A stretch of 64,000 nucleotides of DNA from Coenobita brevimanus (GCA_032717465.1 CM064732.1:32025138-32089137), one strand, 5' to 3'; numbered from the stretch's first letter, positions 21,428-33,385 are shown. Notes: generated by a model not told the origin, from the sequence alone. Made by a program: numbers and translations.

Positions 21428-21455
<28 letters not shown>
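21428..21455. repeat. poly(T) run (28 T)
   Basis: Uninterrupted T28 at the right edge of the DNA transposon, replacing its expected terminus. Confidence 0.95.
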
Positions 21456-22103
21456 CATTTATCACCATTCATTACCGACGCCATCCCCCTCCCCATTACT
21501 CGTGTTTTTATTTCTCTCATCACCCGATGCATATATATATTGAACAACCATTCGTAACATCACACAACCTTATTGTACGCCCACACCGATCCTGAACCAT
21601 TCACTTAGATGCCTATTAACCCATACACATGCTTCACTAACATCATAAAAACTCTTGACGGCACCTAGCAGCTTACCATCTACGCCATCCATGTGCAAAA
21701 CTTTCCATAATCCCCCTTTGTCCACTTTGTCATATGCTTTTCCCAGATCCATGAATGCCGTAAATACCTTATGATACTCCTCACTACCCTTCTCCTCTAT
21801 CTGTCTCACTGCAAATATTTGATCCACACATCCTCTGTTACTCCTAAAGCCACCCTGTTCATCACTCGCTAGGACTTCTGAAATCTCTCTTACTTTCTCT
21901 ATAATACTTCTTTTATGTACTTTTTCTACCACACTCAATAAACTTATGCCACGATAATTCTTACACTCACTTTGCTTGCCTTTATTTTTGTACTGTGGTA
22001 CAATCACAGCTTTCTTCCACTCTGCTGGCAAAGTTTCACTCATCCATGCCTTCTTATATATCTCAACAAGCACTTTATTCCACTCTCTCCACTACACTTC
22101 ATC
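21456..22103 (-). pseudogene. RTE-B reverse transcriptase palm region
   Basis: Minus-strand frame 21570-22073 (167 codons) reads LPAEWKKAVIVPQYKNKGK, NYRGISLLSVVEKV, DEQGGFRSNRGCVDQIF, FMDLGKAYDKVDKGGLWKVL and WFRIGVGVQ. These are RT motifs 1 to 5 of an RTE. The first catalytic aspartate lies in FMDLGKAYDKVD at about 21720-21755. After GVGVQ the frame is broken but recognisable to the transposon junction. The 5' side continues across the LTR element into 25902 and beyond. Confidence 0.85.
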
Positions 22104-22685
22104 TGTGGTAGGTCTCCATATTATAATTGCAAATCATACTAGATAGATAGATAAATAGATAGATAGAGAGACAGATAGAAGCAGGAAGTCAAATGATGAG
22201 AAGGTGTTGTGTTTGCGAGAAGCGAGCAGCGCTAAACATGCTTACACGGAGGAAAGCTGACGACAGCGGCCAGTAAGGAGATGATGCAGTTAGCTGTCAG
22301 CAGTCCTCTCGTGAGAAAGGTCTGGTTGCCATGAGGAACATACGTGACGCATCCTTACTACACCAGATTTTAGGAAAGAGAGTTTAGAAGGAGACAAGCG
22401 ACCCTAGAGAGAGGTCGAGACGGAGATTAGCCTTAGAACAGAGAGAGAGAGAGAGATAGCGAGACAGGGAGGTAGCTACCCAGGACTTATACTATTATAC
22501 CTGTTTAATATTTCCAAGACAAATAAAAATAGTCCCATACTATTCTTTACCTCTCCCGTCACTACATGACATCTGGTGGGGAAACTACTACAAGATATAA
22601 AAGCCGCTCGACCACAAGTCTAAAATATCCTGCCTCTACAAGCAAATACAAAGTCGCTGCTTTATGATACAAAGTCTTTATGACA
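22104..22685 (+). repeat. 5' LTR
   Basis: A 582-bp LTR with TG...CA ends, a TATAAAAG box at 22596-22603, an AATAAA at 22522-22527 and an internal (GATA)n stretch. Almost identical to 25320-25901. Confidence 0.9.
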
Positions 22686-22687
22686 TT

Positions 22688-22702
22688 TGGTAGCAGCGAA
22701 CG
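22688..22702 (+). promoter_or_regulatory. Putative primer-binding site
   Basis: TGGTAGCAGCGAACG begins two bases after the 5' LTR. Starting TGG and lying next to the LTR are the usual features of a tRNA primer site; the tRNA was not identified. Confidence 0.45.
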
Positions 22703-24529
22703 TATACGAACCTCGTCTACGAATCAACATTAAATTCCTACAAAATATCAAGATTGAAAACAAGAATATCTCTCTCAACCAACAACATAACCGGCTCCTG
22801 ACGCTTCTCTCCATCCCCCTCCGTCTCCCAGATCATTACGCTGATGCAGAGGTCAAGAGATCACTCGACGCCTTGCAAGTAGCTTAACGACAAACCAGCA
22901 AATCTGCGGACATCGTCTCCGAATTAAAAGCAAATTTCTACAAAAGCAACCGAGACTACAAGATTAGCTTCAGTTCTACATTGAATCCTACAAAATACAG
23001 CCTACAGTGCAAATAGTCTACAAGTCTACGACGAATAAGCGAACTACAGCCATCTACAATCAACTACAACCATCTACAATCAACTACAATTAACAACTCT
23101 ACGTCGTCTGTATAATCTTCTACACGCACCTACAAGAAGCGGCAGTCTTCATCCCACAACGAGTAAATCACAAGAAAAAAAGGACCAAGAATACATCAAG
23201 AAAGAAAGAAAACAAACAAACAAACGAAGAGTGAGAGACGACTCACAACTCATAACCACCAGACCTCACCCTCCTCTCTCTGCTACATCCACCCAACCCC
23301 CAACGCTTACGCAGGTGTGAAGAGGTCAGGACGACGAAGCAAACACCAAGTCCATATTCACAACTCATCTTACTCACTCGTCTTCACTCAAGTTACTCAT
23401 CGCTACTCATTCACTCACCACAGCTACCAGTGTGGGAAGTTGAGGTCATCATGCGTGCTTGCTGAACAGACGCCACGTCAGTCAACACACCACCTGCACC
23501 ACCACTCACACCATTCTCACCACGGTAAAAATTAGTGAGTTACATAGTTACTTCATTCATACAATACACAGTGACAGACAATAAGCTTCTGCACAAACAT
23601 ATAAAACGTATTGTATAGTTACAGCTTAAATACACATACCTACTTCAGTTATCTGCATAACTCAATCACTAAATAATCACCAACAATAAATATTCTACAC
23701 TGTATATATTCATTCATTTATTATAACATTTATTTACTACCAACGAGTGTTACCATTTATACCTACGTAAAATACGTGTTTCATACATACAACTATACAT
23801 TAATTATATCTACAAAGTAATAAAGAAAATATACAATCACAGTTACTCAGTGAGCAATTAAAAGAACTGTATTAAACATTATTAATTAAAGCTACCTAGT
23901 GGAAACAGACAAATTAAGTTACAAGGTAACCTAGAGAAGAAAAAAAAAATGGCCAACACAAATGCCGTTAGCAAGAGTGAACATCTTCAACACAATCGTG
24001 AAGACAATGATTTCCACACAGTGCTGACACACATATTACTCACGATAGGTACAGGTGAACAACAAGTCAGTGTGTATAGTTAATACTGTATATAGTGTAT
24101 ATATATATATATTTTATATAAAATAACAAAATATGGGACTATATAATATCATTTTATAATCTCTGTGCAATATAAACTAAACTTTAAAAAAGTATCTCAA
24201 GGAAATTAGCCAGCAATTAGGTAACCATGAACAACATGGAAAAAAGTGTACACAAGCAAAGAAAAACAAACTATAGAAAATCAATACATACAAAAAAGAA
24301 AGAAAGAAAAGTAAGAAAGAAAAAAAGAGAAATAGAGTAAGATCACATAACAAACAAATGAAAATAAGTGTAAATGTTACTACATAAGTCAAAATACCAC
24401 GTAAACTACAAACAAAAAAGCAAATTGTTGTCTCCACATACAAGTGGCACGACACATCATCACTATCATCGACCGCAGCATATGTTAGGACTGCAGTTAT
24501 TACAATTATGTTACTCCATATTATAATTA

Positions 24530-24830
24530 TGTAACTACAAACAATATGTACCAATTATGTAACAGTTGCATTAACAAGATGTAACTTTTATGTAACTTTA
24601 ACTACAATTATGTACCTACAAACGATATGTAACAATTATGTAACGACAAACGATTGCATTATGTTACACTTTGCCAATTATGTAACAGTTGCATTAACAA
24701 GATGTAACTTTTATGTAACTTTAACAACAATTATGTACCTACAAACGATATGTAACAATTATGTAACGACAAAACAGTTGCATTAACAAGATGTAACTTT
24801 TATGTAACTACAATTATAAGGCCAACACAA
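24530..24830. repeat. Internal tandem repeat of the LTR element
   Basis: A unit of about 123 bp recurs two to three times. It contains CAGTTGCATTAACAAGATGT, AACTTTTATGTAACTTTAAC and ATTATGTACCTACAAACGAT. Non-coding. Confidence 0.85.
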
Positions 24831-25319
24831 TTATGCATTAACACAATATTTAGTAACAATTCATAAAATGTTACAATTATGTAGTACCACAATGTTAGCA
24901 CAATATAAGTCATACAATTATAGCACAATTCTGTATTACCAGTATCATCATACAAGTTAGGTGAAATATTAGACATTACTAAAGTGATAACTCAAATATG
25001 TAATGTATAACCTAGCAGTATTACCATTGCACAATTATATGCGTACGTCTGTTGTACATGCACGTCTTACAAAGTGTTATACAACAATCATTGCATTTAT
25101 TCCAATATGTATTCAGCTTATTTAAAATGTAATATTACTGAATAATCACTATTTACTATGAATAATATATGTATACAATATTCATACAATTATGTTACTT
25201 ACAATATTATGTATTTCACTTAATTAGCTTATAAGTTCATTATAATGTGTATGTAGTATGTATTAATATATTATAACTATTAAATGTCGATGGTACGCCA
25301 TTTTTGCGCGGCTGAGCAA

Positions 25320-25901
25320 TGTGGTAGGTCTCCATATTATAATTGCAAATCATACTAGATAGATAGATAAATAGATAGATAGAGAGACAGATAGAAGCAG
25401 GAAGTCAAATGATGAGAAGGTGTTGTGTTTGCGAGAAGCGAGCAGCGCTAAACATGCTTACACGGAGGAAAGCTGACGACAGCGGCCAGTAAGGAGATGA
25501 TGCAGTTAGCTGTCAGCAGTCCTCTCGTGAGAAAGGTCTGGTTGCCATGAGGAACATACGTGACGCATCCTTACTACACCAGATTTTAGGAAAGAGAGTT
25601 TAGAAGGAGACAAGCGACCCTAGAGAGAGGTCGAGACGGAGATTAGCCTTAGAACAGAGAGAGAGAGAGAGATAGCGAGACAGGGAGGTAGCTACCCAGG
25701 ACTTATACTATTATACCTGTTTAATATTTCCAAGACAAATAAAAATAGTCCCATACTATTCTTTACCTCTCCCGTCACTACATGACATCTGGTGGGGAAA
25801 CTACTACAAGATATAAAAGCCGCTCGACCACAAGTCTAAAATATCCTGCCTCTACAAGCAAATACAAAGTCGCTGCTTTATGATACAAAGTCTTTACGAC
25901 A
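25320..25901 (+). repeat. 3' LTR
   Basis: Direct repeat of 22104-22685 with the same length and almost no differences; followed by the CATC target word. Confidence 0.9.
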
Positions 25902-27520
25902 CATCATCTCTGCATACATCTCATCAACCCCAGGTGCTTTCTCATTTTTTAGCCACTTCACAACACTCTTCACGTGTGCGAGTGTCACATCTTCTGGCAC
26001 TGCAGTGCTTCTCTGCACACCCCCAAAATTAGTCTTGTTTCCAGCCGCTCTGCTCTCTCTATTCCCATTCATCAGGCCTTCAAAATGTTCTTTCCATCTG
26101 GTCCTTACTTCATCGATTCCCATGAGTTAATAATCTACCACCTACATCCTTCACACCATCACATTTCTTTCCGCCTTCACTTCTACCTTTCTGCACCTCT
26201 TTCCAGAATTATTTCCTATTTTCAGAGTAGTTTGCATTCATTTTTCTTCCTAGATCATAATTTATTTCCTTTTTCCTCTTCACTAGTCTCTTTACGTGCT
26301 TCTTGCTCTCAATATATTCAGTTCTTATTTCAATTAAACCCCTGTCCTGTAACCATTTTAGCCACTTCTTCCTCTTTTCCTCCACTGCTCTCTTTACCTC
26401 ATCATCCCACCATGTCGTACCTATCTTGTTTGTTGTTACTCTTGCCACACCACACACCGCTTTACCATTCCTAATTAAGCAATCCCTATATGCATTCCAC
26501 AGGCTGTCCAGATCCATTTAATTCAAATTCACTGATTCTAACTCCCCCTCTACTTTGGTCGTGTAATCATCTGCCATTTCTTTGAGTCTCAGCTTCTCAA
26601 CTGACAGTCTTTCTTACTGACTGCTACATTCTCTCCTGATCCACCTCACTCCTCTCAGCTTGATCCTGCATTCCACACTCATATGATCTGACAGACCTCC
26701 ACATCGTCCTCTCACGGTCCTCATATCAGCAACCATTCCCATCATCGACCTCTCTACGAGCATGTAATCAATCAGGCTTCTTTCAACATGATCCCCGTTC
26801 CCTCTATACCATGTGTAGTGTATTTATGTGCATCTTTATGTTTTTATGTTTGAAATACGAGTTACAAATGCAAACTGGGGTGAGCATGAAAAATGAGGAA
26901 GGAAAGAGAAGAGTCGCTTCCCATTATCATTTTCTCCTGGTACTCCATTACAGCCCATTATGTTATCCTCAGGACCAGTGCCTACTCTTCCATTCATATC
27001 ACCTATTACGATTGCCTATAGCTCCTGGGCATATCTCCCATTACTTCATCCAGCTCATCCCAAAACCTGTCTTTCTCACTCCTGTCCTCACATGGTGCAT
27101 ACAGTACACTACAATCACCGCCACTTTCATTTTCTCAAACTTGAACTTGTCATACATACACCTCGAGCTGACACATTTGTAATCTCTCATTCCACTCTGC
27201 CACACCTCATTCATCAACAAAGAAACTCCTTCCTTGCATCTTCCTCACCCATTCATGCCCGATCTTACACATTTCACACCCTCCCACTCCTCCACATCAC
27301 ACCCTTTCATCTTTGTTTCACACAATGCCATCAGGGCATATCTATCACTCTTGAACATATTCACCACTTCCACCCTCTTGCTCTCCTCATTCACACCTCT
27401 CACATTCCACATGGCCATGCGAGTCTGCTCAGTTGGATGAGGCAAGTATTGGGCCCTTTGAGACTCTCTAAAACAAGCGCTATGAGTAAGTGATTTTGAA
27501 TAGGGGAATATGGGGGACAC
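25902..27520 (-). pseudogene. RTE-B endonuclease and RT N-terminal part
   Basis: Minus-strand frames: 27245-27520 gives RMAMWNVRGVNEE and ALCETKMKG (the RTE endonuclease start and ETK active-site block). Near 26720-26780 RSLIDYMLV and GGLSDHMSVE (the SDH block) are readable. 26209-26517 gives TTWWDDEVKRAVEEKRKKW and KKHVKRLVKRKKE. 25878-26123 gives WKEHFEGLMNGNRE and WLKNEKAPGVDEMYAEMM, which opens the RT. The order is that of an RTE polyprotein. Frame breaks occur near 26125-26205 and 26820-26960. The second region contains an insertion or mutated stretch between the PGEND and YRGNGDHV blocks. Confidence 0.8.
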
Positions 27521-27699
27521 TTAACCTTGTCAAAAAACCCTGTTATATGGTTATCACCCAGCGTAGAAAATTATTTCCTGGGTACAGGAAACCATTTGGC
27601 TTGTCACTCAATTCAGAGGTCATATGGCATCTCTACTTTGAGTGAGTGGATGATGGTTGCCCCCATCCACCACAAAGCGCCCCCATCCACCACCAGGAA

Positions 27700-28984
27700 T
27701 GTCCGACAGACGGCAGATGAACTGAGTTGAGGCGTCTGATCACACTGCCTTGGGAAGATTGGAGGACATAAGCAGAGAAAATGACAGACAGTGTGAGAAG
27801 TTATGGTAATGAGGGACCGGAAATGAGAAGACAGGCAATATCTTGATTAGAAGCCAGAAGACAGTGAGAGATGGCAGGCAGGCAAGAGTTCGGAACAGCT
27901 GTAACAAATGTCACAGCAGCAGTAAGTAGAGACTAATACAACTCTGCGGCGAGCAGCATGAAACTGATGGGAGTCAGTGAAAGGAGGAGAGATGATATGT
28001 TGAAAACCCTTTAATTCCACGCTGTTTACAAGAGTTGTGTCTGTTTGGAGTTCTCAGCATTAGCCTATGATAAAGGCGCGAATGAGATCTCGGGAAGATA
28101 GCAAGAAGAGAGAGAGAGAGAGGAGGGATGGAGGTAAATTAAAAGCAAGGACACAGGCATAGAGAATACAGACACTGGAGTGAGCATGAAAAACGAGGAA
28201 GGAAAGACAAGATGGGAAGAAAAATGAGTGAGAAATGAGAAGGAGAAGAGAAAATGAAGAGGAAATTAGGTAACGTGAGGAATACTCTAAAGTAAGAAAG
28301 GGGAATAAAAAAAAAAGAGGGAAGCAAGGGGAAGAAGAAAAGAGAGAATATGATGAAAGGAGGAGTAAGAGAAAGTAAATGAAAGGAAAGGGAGACTAGG
28401 GTGAGTAAGAAACATTAAAAAAAAGAACAGGATGAACGAACAAAGTAGGAGAAAAGGAAGGAAAGACAGAAGTAAAAGGAAGAGGGGGAAAAAGAAAGAA
28501 AGAGAAAGAACAATATAACGAAGGAATGCTGGAAACAGAAAGGCTAGAGTGGGTCAAAATGAGGAAAGAGAGGCTAGGACATGAAGTGAAGCAGATGTTG
28601 TGAAGGGTAGGAGGCAGGAGATGAGAAGAGGAAAAACAAGCTGATGAAAACGGAAGACAACACGCACGTCACCCAAAGAAAGAATGGTATCAAGAAAGGA
28701 AATGTATACTTGAAGTGAGAGTAATATCAGGAAAAAAAATATATATATATATTTATCCAAGGGAGATGGAACTGTAGTTTGAATCTTATGTAAATAAATC
28801 TTAGTAAATAAATGAGAGTTAAATTTCAAGATACCAAGACACATTGACTTTAAAAAACTGTAGATTATAAGGGCGGGAAAAAGACTCAGGAAGACTATAT
28901 GAGTTAACTCGCTTTCGTTTGCATGGAAAACACATAAACACAGCACAAAGAACAAGGATGAATGGCTGACACAAAAAATGAGCA
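27700..28984. other. Purine-rich sequence, no gene seen
   Basis: From about 28100 to 28560 the plus strand is dominated by GGAAGGAAAG and AGAAAGAGAA words. Long minus-strand Phe/Ser/Leu frames are its mirror. 27700-28100 is more balanced but shows no motif. Confidence 0.6.
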
Positions 28985-29000
28985 ACACGATAAGACTGAG

Positions 29001-29062
<62 letters not shown>
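28985..29062. repeat. (AC)n microsatellite
   Basis: Nearly pure AC run. Confidence 0.95.
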
Positions 29063-29064
<2 letters not shown>

Positions 29065-29249
29065 GTCAACCAACCTGAAGCAACATGGAGCTTAAGGAAA
29101 ACAAAATAGGAAGGGTGGGGGGTGCAACAAATACCCATCACTGATCTCACGGAGGCCAGGACAGCAGCAGAAGGAAGGTAATATTGAAAGGAATAAACAG
29201 CCAATAAAGTGAGGGATTTGGGAAATAGATTACTCCTTCCCGTGACCGG

Positions 29250-29760
29250 TTGAAGAGGGGGACGGGTGAGTCGAACTGATGTTGGGAAGGGAGCAGAAAA
29301 GGAGAGAGAAGCGGAGAGAAAAATGGAAGTGGACGACAGACGACCTAATATGGGCTGGGTCGATTGTTTCTCCGGATTTTATAAGGTCGAGGAGTGGAGA
29401 GGGAGAGGAGAGGAAGGGGGAGGAAGAAGAAAAGGAAGTGGGAAAAGGAGGAAAAGGAAGAGGGAACAGGAAAGGAAGGGTAAGGACATAGAAAAAACAA
29501 AGAGATGGGACAACAGAAAGGGAGAGGTAGGGAAGAAGGACAAGGAAGGAAGAACGGGGTAGGAGGGAGGATAGGAAGGAAGTAAAGGATAAGAGAGGAA
29601 AGAAGGAATGGTGTTATGGAACAAGGGAGGGGGGCTGGGAGGGAAGGGCGACGAAAGATGGGAGGAGAGGAAATGAGTGGAGGTAAGGAGTGATGGAAAG
29701 TGGGTAAGCTAGTTAGAATTAATAGTTGTTGGGAGGGGAAAGATGTGGAGATTGGAAGGC
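29250..29760. other. G/A-rich low-complexity tract
   Basis: GGAGAGG, GGAAGGAAG and GGGAGG words throughout. The two plus-strand frames rich in Arg, Gly, Glu and Lys are translations of it. No gene claimed. Confidence 0.6.
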
Positions 29761-29761
29761 C

Positions 29762-29901
<140 letters not shown>

Positions 29902-29949
29902 CGCGTTTTAATAATATAAAACAGTTATTATACTATTTTACCTAAACTT

Positions 29950-31130
29950 AGTACAAGGGTTGAGGGACATCCAATGGCAAAACTTCTTGTCTTTTGGATC
30001 AAGAGATCAATGATCAAACTCGCAATCTGAGGTCCTAGACTAAGCTAACAAAATCTGCTTACTTTTTGTCTATTTAAGATTAACCCTGAGGGAGAAAACT
30101 GAAGGTTTGGAGAGCATGTAGTGATTCATATCTGAGAACAGTCGGCTAAATTCAAGGTCACAGGGCAAGGTCAAAGTTCGACCGGTGCGTGTGTGTTAAC
30201 TAAACAGTTTTGATCCAACTTGGGTAAACTTTGTCGAAGGTTAAGAGTTTGTCAAGGAGGACACGTTATATTTTATTTTATTTTTCAGAACTATAGTTCC
30301 AAGGTCAAGGTCAAAGGGCAAGACAACTTTAGCAGACTTTGTGATTCAGACTAAACTTTGCGGAAGCATTAAAAATAAAAGGATTTTGACAACATTAGGT
30401 CAAAGGTACATTTCACGAGGAAATAATAAAGGCCAAGGTCAAAGAGCAAGGTCATCTTAAGGCCCGTCCAGACGATCGAGCAATGCCCGCGGGCACAAGC
30501 GAGCAGTTTGCCTGTTGACGGGCTCACCGCTTGTGCCCGCGGGCAAATGTGTAAATTGCCACGGGCAATTTACGCATTTGCCCGCGGGCACAAGCGGTGA
30601 GCCCGTCAACAGGCAAACTGCTCGCTTGTGCCCGCGGGCATTGCTCGATCGTCTGGACGGGACTTTATAGAATTTTGATCTGGTTTTAAACCAGACTTGG
30701 TGAAAGTGTTATGGGTGACTAAGGGATTCAGTTTTCTGAGAAAGATCAGGCAAAGGTCAGGGTTGCAGGACAAACTTAAAGTTCGATCCGTGTGACGGTG
30801 GGTAAATAAAATAACACAGTTTTGATCTGATTTCGTGAATGAGTTGAGGATCACCCAAGAGGGTTGACCTCTTATGTTTGAGAACAGTAAGTGAATGGTC
30901 ATGGCCACACGGTGAGATCAATTTAAACAGACTAAATTTGTGGATGGTTCAAGTTAAAAAAGGCAAAAGCTATTTAATTTAATTTAGAGAACTAAAGGTC
31001 AAAGGTCAAGGTCACTGGGAAATGTCAAAAATCAAGATTACCAAAGTCAACCGAACAGTATTCATCTGATTTGAACTAAAGTTGGTGGAAGGGTTAACGG
31101 TAGGGCAAGGATGATGTCACTCGATTTTTA
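29950..31130 (+). repeat. Decayed GGTCAAGGTCA repeat field
   Basis: AAGGTCAAGGTCAAAGGGCA-like phrases recur near 30150, 30300, 30430 and 31000. Between them are related phrases (TTTTGATCTGATTT, ACTTTGTGAAGG-like). It looks like an old tandem array with a period of some 130-150 bp. It is interrupted by a MITE at 30460-30664. Confidence 0.6.
30460..30664. mobile_element. Near-perfect palindromic MITE, TTA target duplication
   Basis: Arms 30463-30560 and 30564-30661 are reverse complements with one mismatch seen, around a 3-base centre (30561-30563). The GC-rich arms contain four copies of the self-complementary word GCCCGCGGGC. The element ends AGGCCCGTCC and GGACGGGACT. TTA is present on both sides (30457-30459, 30665-30667), the 3-base TWA duplication characteristic of PIF/Harbinger. 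No ORF. Arm identity indicates a young insertion. Confidence 0.85.
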
Positions 31131-31439
31131 GAGCAATCAGCTTCGGCTCTTTGATCAGTTGGTGTTTCACTCCCTGAGGGCTCCTTCTGTTTCATTCTTG
31201 CTGTTTCCAGACGATTATATTCAGCACAGGAGGGCGCGCTGTTGGGGCTGGGTTAATCGAACTCGTTATCAAATTAAGGAATTCGTCAACATACTGGACT
31301 GGTTAAAGAAGTGAGGAGTCAGAGTGTGTGTAGACAGACGGGTACTGGGTGCCCTTCCTAATACTGAGGGGTGACCAGTTGTCCAGGATGTAGACTGCGG
31401 CTCAAGTTTTCCTCCAGCGCTCCCTAAACTCATGAGGAA

Positions 31440-31745
31440 AAAAAAATCACCAAACCGACCTACTAATATTGAACGCCCTGACTTCCAACATCCAACTCCT
31501 AAATACTGAATACTGTTAACTCCATGTTACCGAACTCTCATTTTCACCATATCGACTTTCTAAAACCGAAATCTACTGACTGCCTACTTCAGAATACTTC
31601 TGGGTGTTCGGTAACTCCTTATTACCAAACGACCAGATTCTCTGATACTGAAATAACGACCCCCTAACACCGAATATCCTTGATTCCTTATACTTAATAC
31701 CCTCAATTTCACCATTATGACTTCTTATTACCAAACACTTCAACC
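31440..31745 (+). repeat. Decayed minisatellite (CTAATACCGAA-type unit)
   Basis: Phrases such as CTCCTTATTACCAAA, CCCTAACACCGAATA and TCCTTATACTTAATACCCT repeat about every 24 bases with heavy divergence. Confidence 0.6.
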
Positions 31746-31899
31746 CTTTAATAAAGCAGTAACATAGGAAACGCCACCATACCAACAACACCGACAATGC
31801 AGTCTGAACACTGCAATTCCCAGGAGTGTGAAAGACTTGCCTCAGGATTTCCTTTAGCATTTCCGTCACTTGATCAAAGTATTGGATGCGTGGAGTCAG

Positions 31900-32111
31900 G
31901 AGGAGGGGAGGGAGGAGGGAGGCAGGGAGAGATTAAGAATAGAAGGAGGAAAGGAGGAGAAAGACGAAAATAAGTGGCCTGGAGGAAGGAAGGAAATATC
32001 CAGATAGGAAAGGATGGAAGGAAGGAAGGAAGGGAGGAATAGTAGAATAGGAAGAAGTAAATAGGTAAGAAGGGTGGTAGGCATTGAGGGAGGGAGAAGG
32101 ACGGTGAAAGG

Positions 32112-32173
<62 letters not shown>

Positions 32174-32237
32174 CGGATGTTATTTGATCTTACCCTTTAC
32201 CATAGTTCTTTTTCTCTTGCTCCGTTTCTCCCCTGTC

Positions 32238-32300
<63 letters not shown>
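31900..32300. repeat. GGAAGG-rich tract, (GA)n and (CT)n microsatellites
   Basis: A purine tract to about 32060, GA runs at 32119-32174 and a CT run at about 32239-32300. The GA and CT runs are inverted relative to each other and could pair. Confidence 0.9.
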
Positions 32301-32302
<2 letters not shown>

Positions 32303-32739
32303 TCAAGACTTATCTAGTGACGAACTTGCCAGCATGACGAAGTGCCACATAAAATTCCTCGGCGTCTTCAGAAATTACGTCATCGAATTTAACTTCTTAA
32401 CTACTTTCACACCTTTTTCACTCTTCAGCACCACGGCGTTTCTTTTTTCTTAACCCTTTCACTGTGATAACCTGTTTTCCCACTCCTGGGTGTGGGCTAG
32501 GCGTTATATTTCTCGTGGACAGTGATTGTGATTATAAAGGTCATAATGATGGAGGAGAAAGAGCCAGGAGGCAATTTTAAGAAAAAACGTAGCGGGTGGG
32601 AAGCTACACTTTTTAACATAAGAACATGAAATTTTTGCATAGTGTTAGATCTTTATCCACATTAGGTATTATGCCGGGATCCGAAAGACCCGCCTCCACG
32701 GATGAGGCAGCCCCCAGTTCTCTCAGGCAATGCCATTAT

Positions 32740-32741
<2 letters not shown>

Positions 32742-32815
<74 letters not shown>
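32742..32815. repeat. (AC)n microsatellite
   Basis: Pure AC run of about 70 bases. Confidence 0.95.
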
Positions 32816-32816
<1 letters not shown>

Positions 32817-33294
32817 CTATACCTATCTATCAATCTATATATCTCTGTACATACATAAAAGAGAATAATTTTTTGCTTGTCTGTCTGTCTGCCTGTTTGC
32901 CTGTCCTCCATGGAAATCGAGGGGTATGCATATAGAACTCTTTAAACACCTTTGACAGGGGTAACATTTATGGCAATCTAGATGTGCATATTACATATGG
33001 TGCCCTGATGGCCAAGGTTACAATTAAACAGAAACTATCAAGGCAACATGGTGGAAACATGGTAGCCAGTTACCAAAGATTATTTACGTCTACAATATCA
33101 TTATTAGGTACAACGTGTCGAATGGATGAGTAGATTGGTGGAGAGGGCAGGGTGGGTGGGACAGGTGGGCAAGGTTAAGTGGATGGCCTTCTGATCTTTC
33201 AGTTTCCGATACAGACAGACGCACACAGATACATTTCGCACAAAAATAATGACCATCGACTTCGTCTACCTGGCTCAATGTTTATTGTTATTAT

Positions 33295-33385
33295 AATGAT
33301 GATGATGATGCGAATAAGGCTGCTGATGTTGATGATGATGATAATCATTATCATGGTCACGATGATGATGATGATGGTCATGATT
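33295..33385. repeat. (GAT)n imperfect microsatellite
   Basis: GATGATGATG runs with interruptions; the flanking frames of Met, Ile and Asp residues are artefacts. Confidence 0.85.

Larger units (their letters stand above)
20265..21455 (+). mobile_element. DNA transposon with about 100-bp TIRs, family unknown
   Basis: Left end 20265-20374 begins CACTGGTTTACAAAAAA. The reverse complement of 21334-21429 follows it with the same landmarks in the same order: TGAGGCAA-CATG, TAGGTGTT, CTAATTTTG, TTTTG/CTC-ATCACCTCTAGTTTTT. Identity is roughly 75-80% by eye over about 100 bases. The extreme right terminus is replaced by a T28 run (21428-21455). It interrupts the RTE-B RT just 5' of YADD. It carries a decayed ORF at 20596-21160. 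No target duplication could be fixed because of the poly(T). Confidence 0.75.
22104..25901 (+). mobile_element. Non-autonomous LTR retrotransposon
   Basis: Direct repeats of 582 bp (22104-22685 and 25320-25901) start TGTGG and end GACA. They flank 2.6 kb of AT-rich DNA that encodes no gag, protease, RT or integrase. The LTRs appear to differ at one base (T22681 versus C25897), so the insertion is very recent. It interrupts RTE-B, and the 4-base host word CATC is present on both sides (22100-22103, 25902-25905) as target duplication. A possible primer-binding site follows the 5' LTR. No clear polypurine tract precedes the 3' LTR. It must rely on proteins of another element (TRIM/LARD-like class). 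Confidence 0.9.
19240..27695 (-). mobile_element. RTE-B LINE, split by two nested insertions
   Basis: A second RTE family on the minus strand. The leader begins near 27695 (GTGGTGGATGGGGGCGC, like the RTE-A leader), the endonuclease starts near 27420, and the 3' end is near 19240 with a (GAT)n tail (CCGGATGATGATGATGA). After removing an LTR element (22104-25901) and a DNA transposon (20265-21455), about 3.4 kb remain. That is a full RTE length with endonuclease, reverse transcriptase and C-terminus in the right order. Frameshifts and stops make it inactive. A second copy of its 3' end lies at 37909-38090. Confidence 0.85.

Noticed and set aside
28819..29204. Hydrophobic minus-strand frame of 216 codons, membrane-protein-like
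   Set aside because: It spans the (AC)n run, and the remaining sequence is AT-rich without conserved motif; I cannot support a transmembrane protein.
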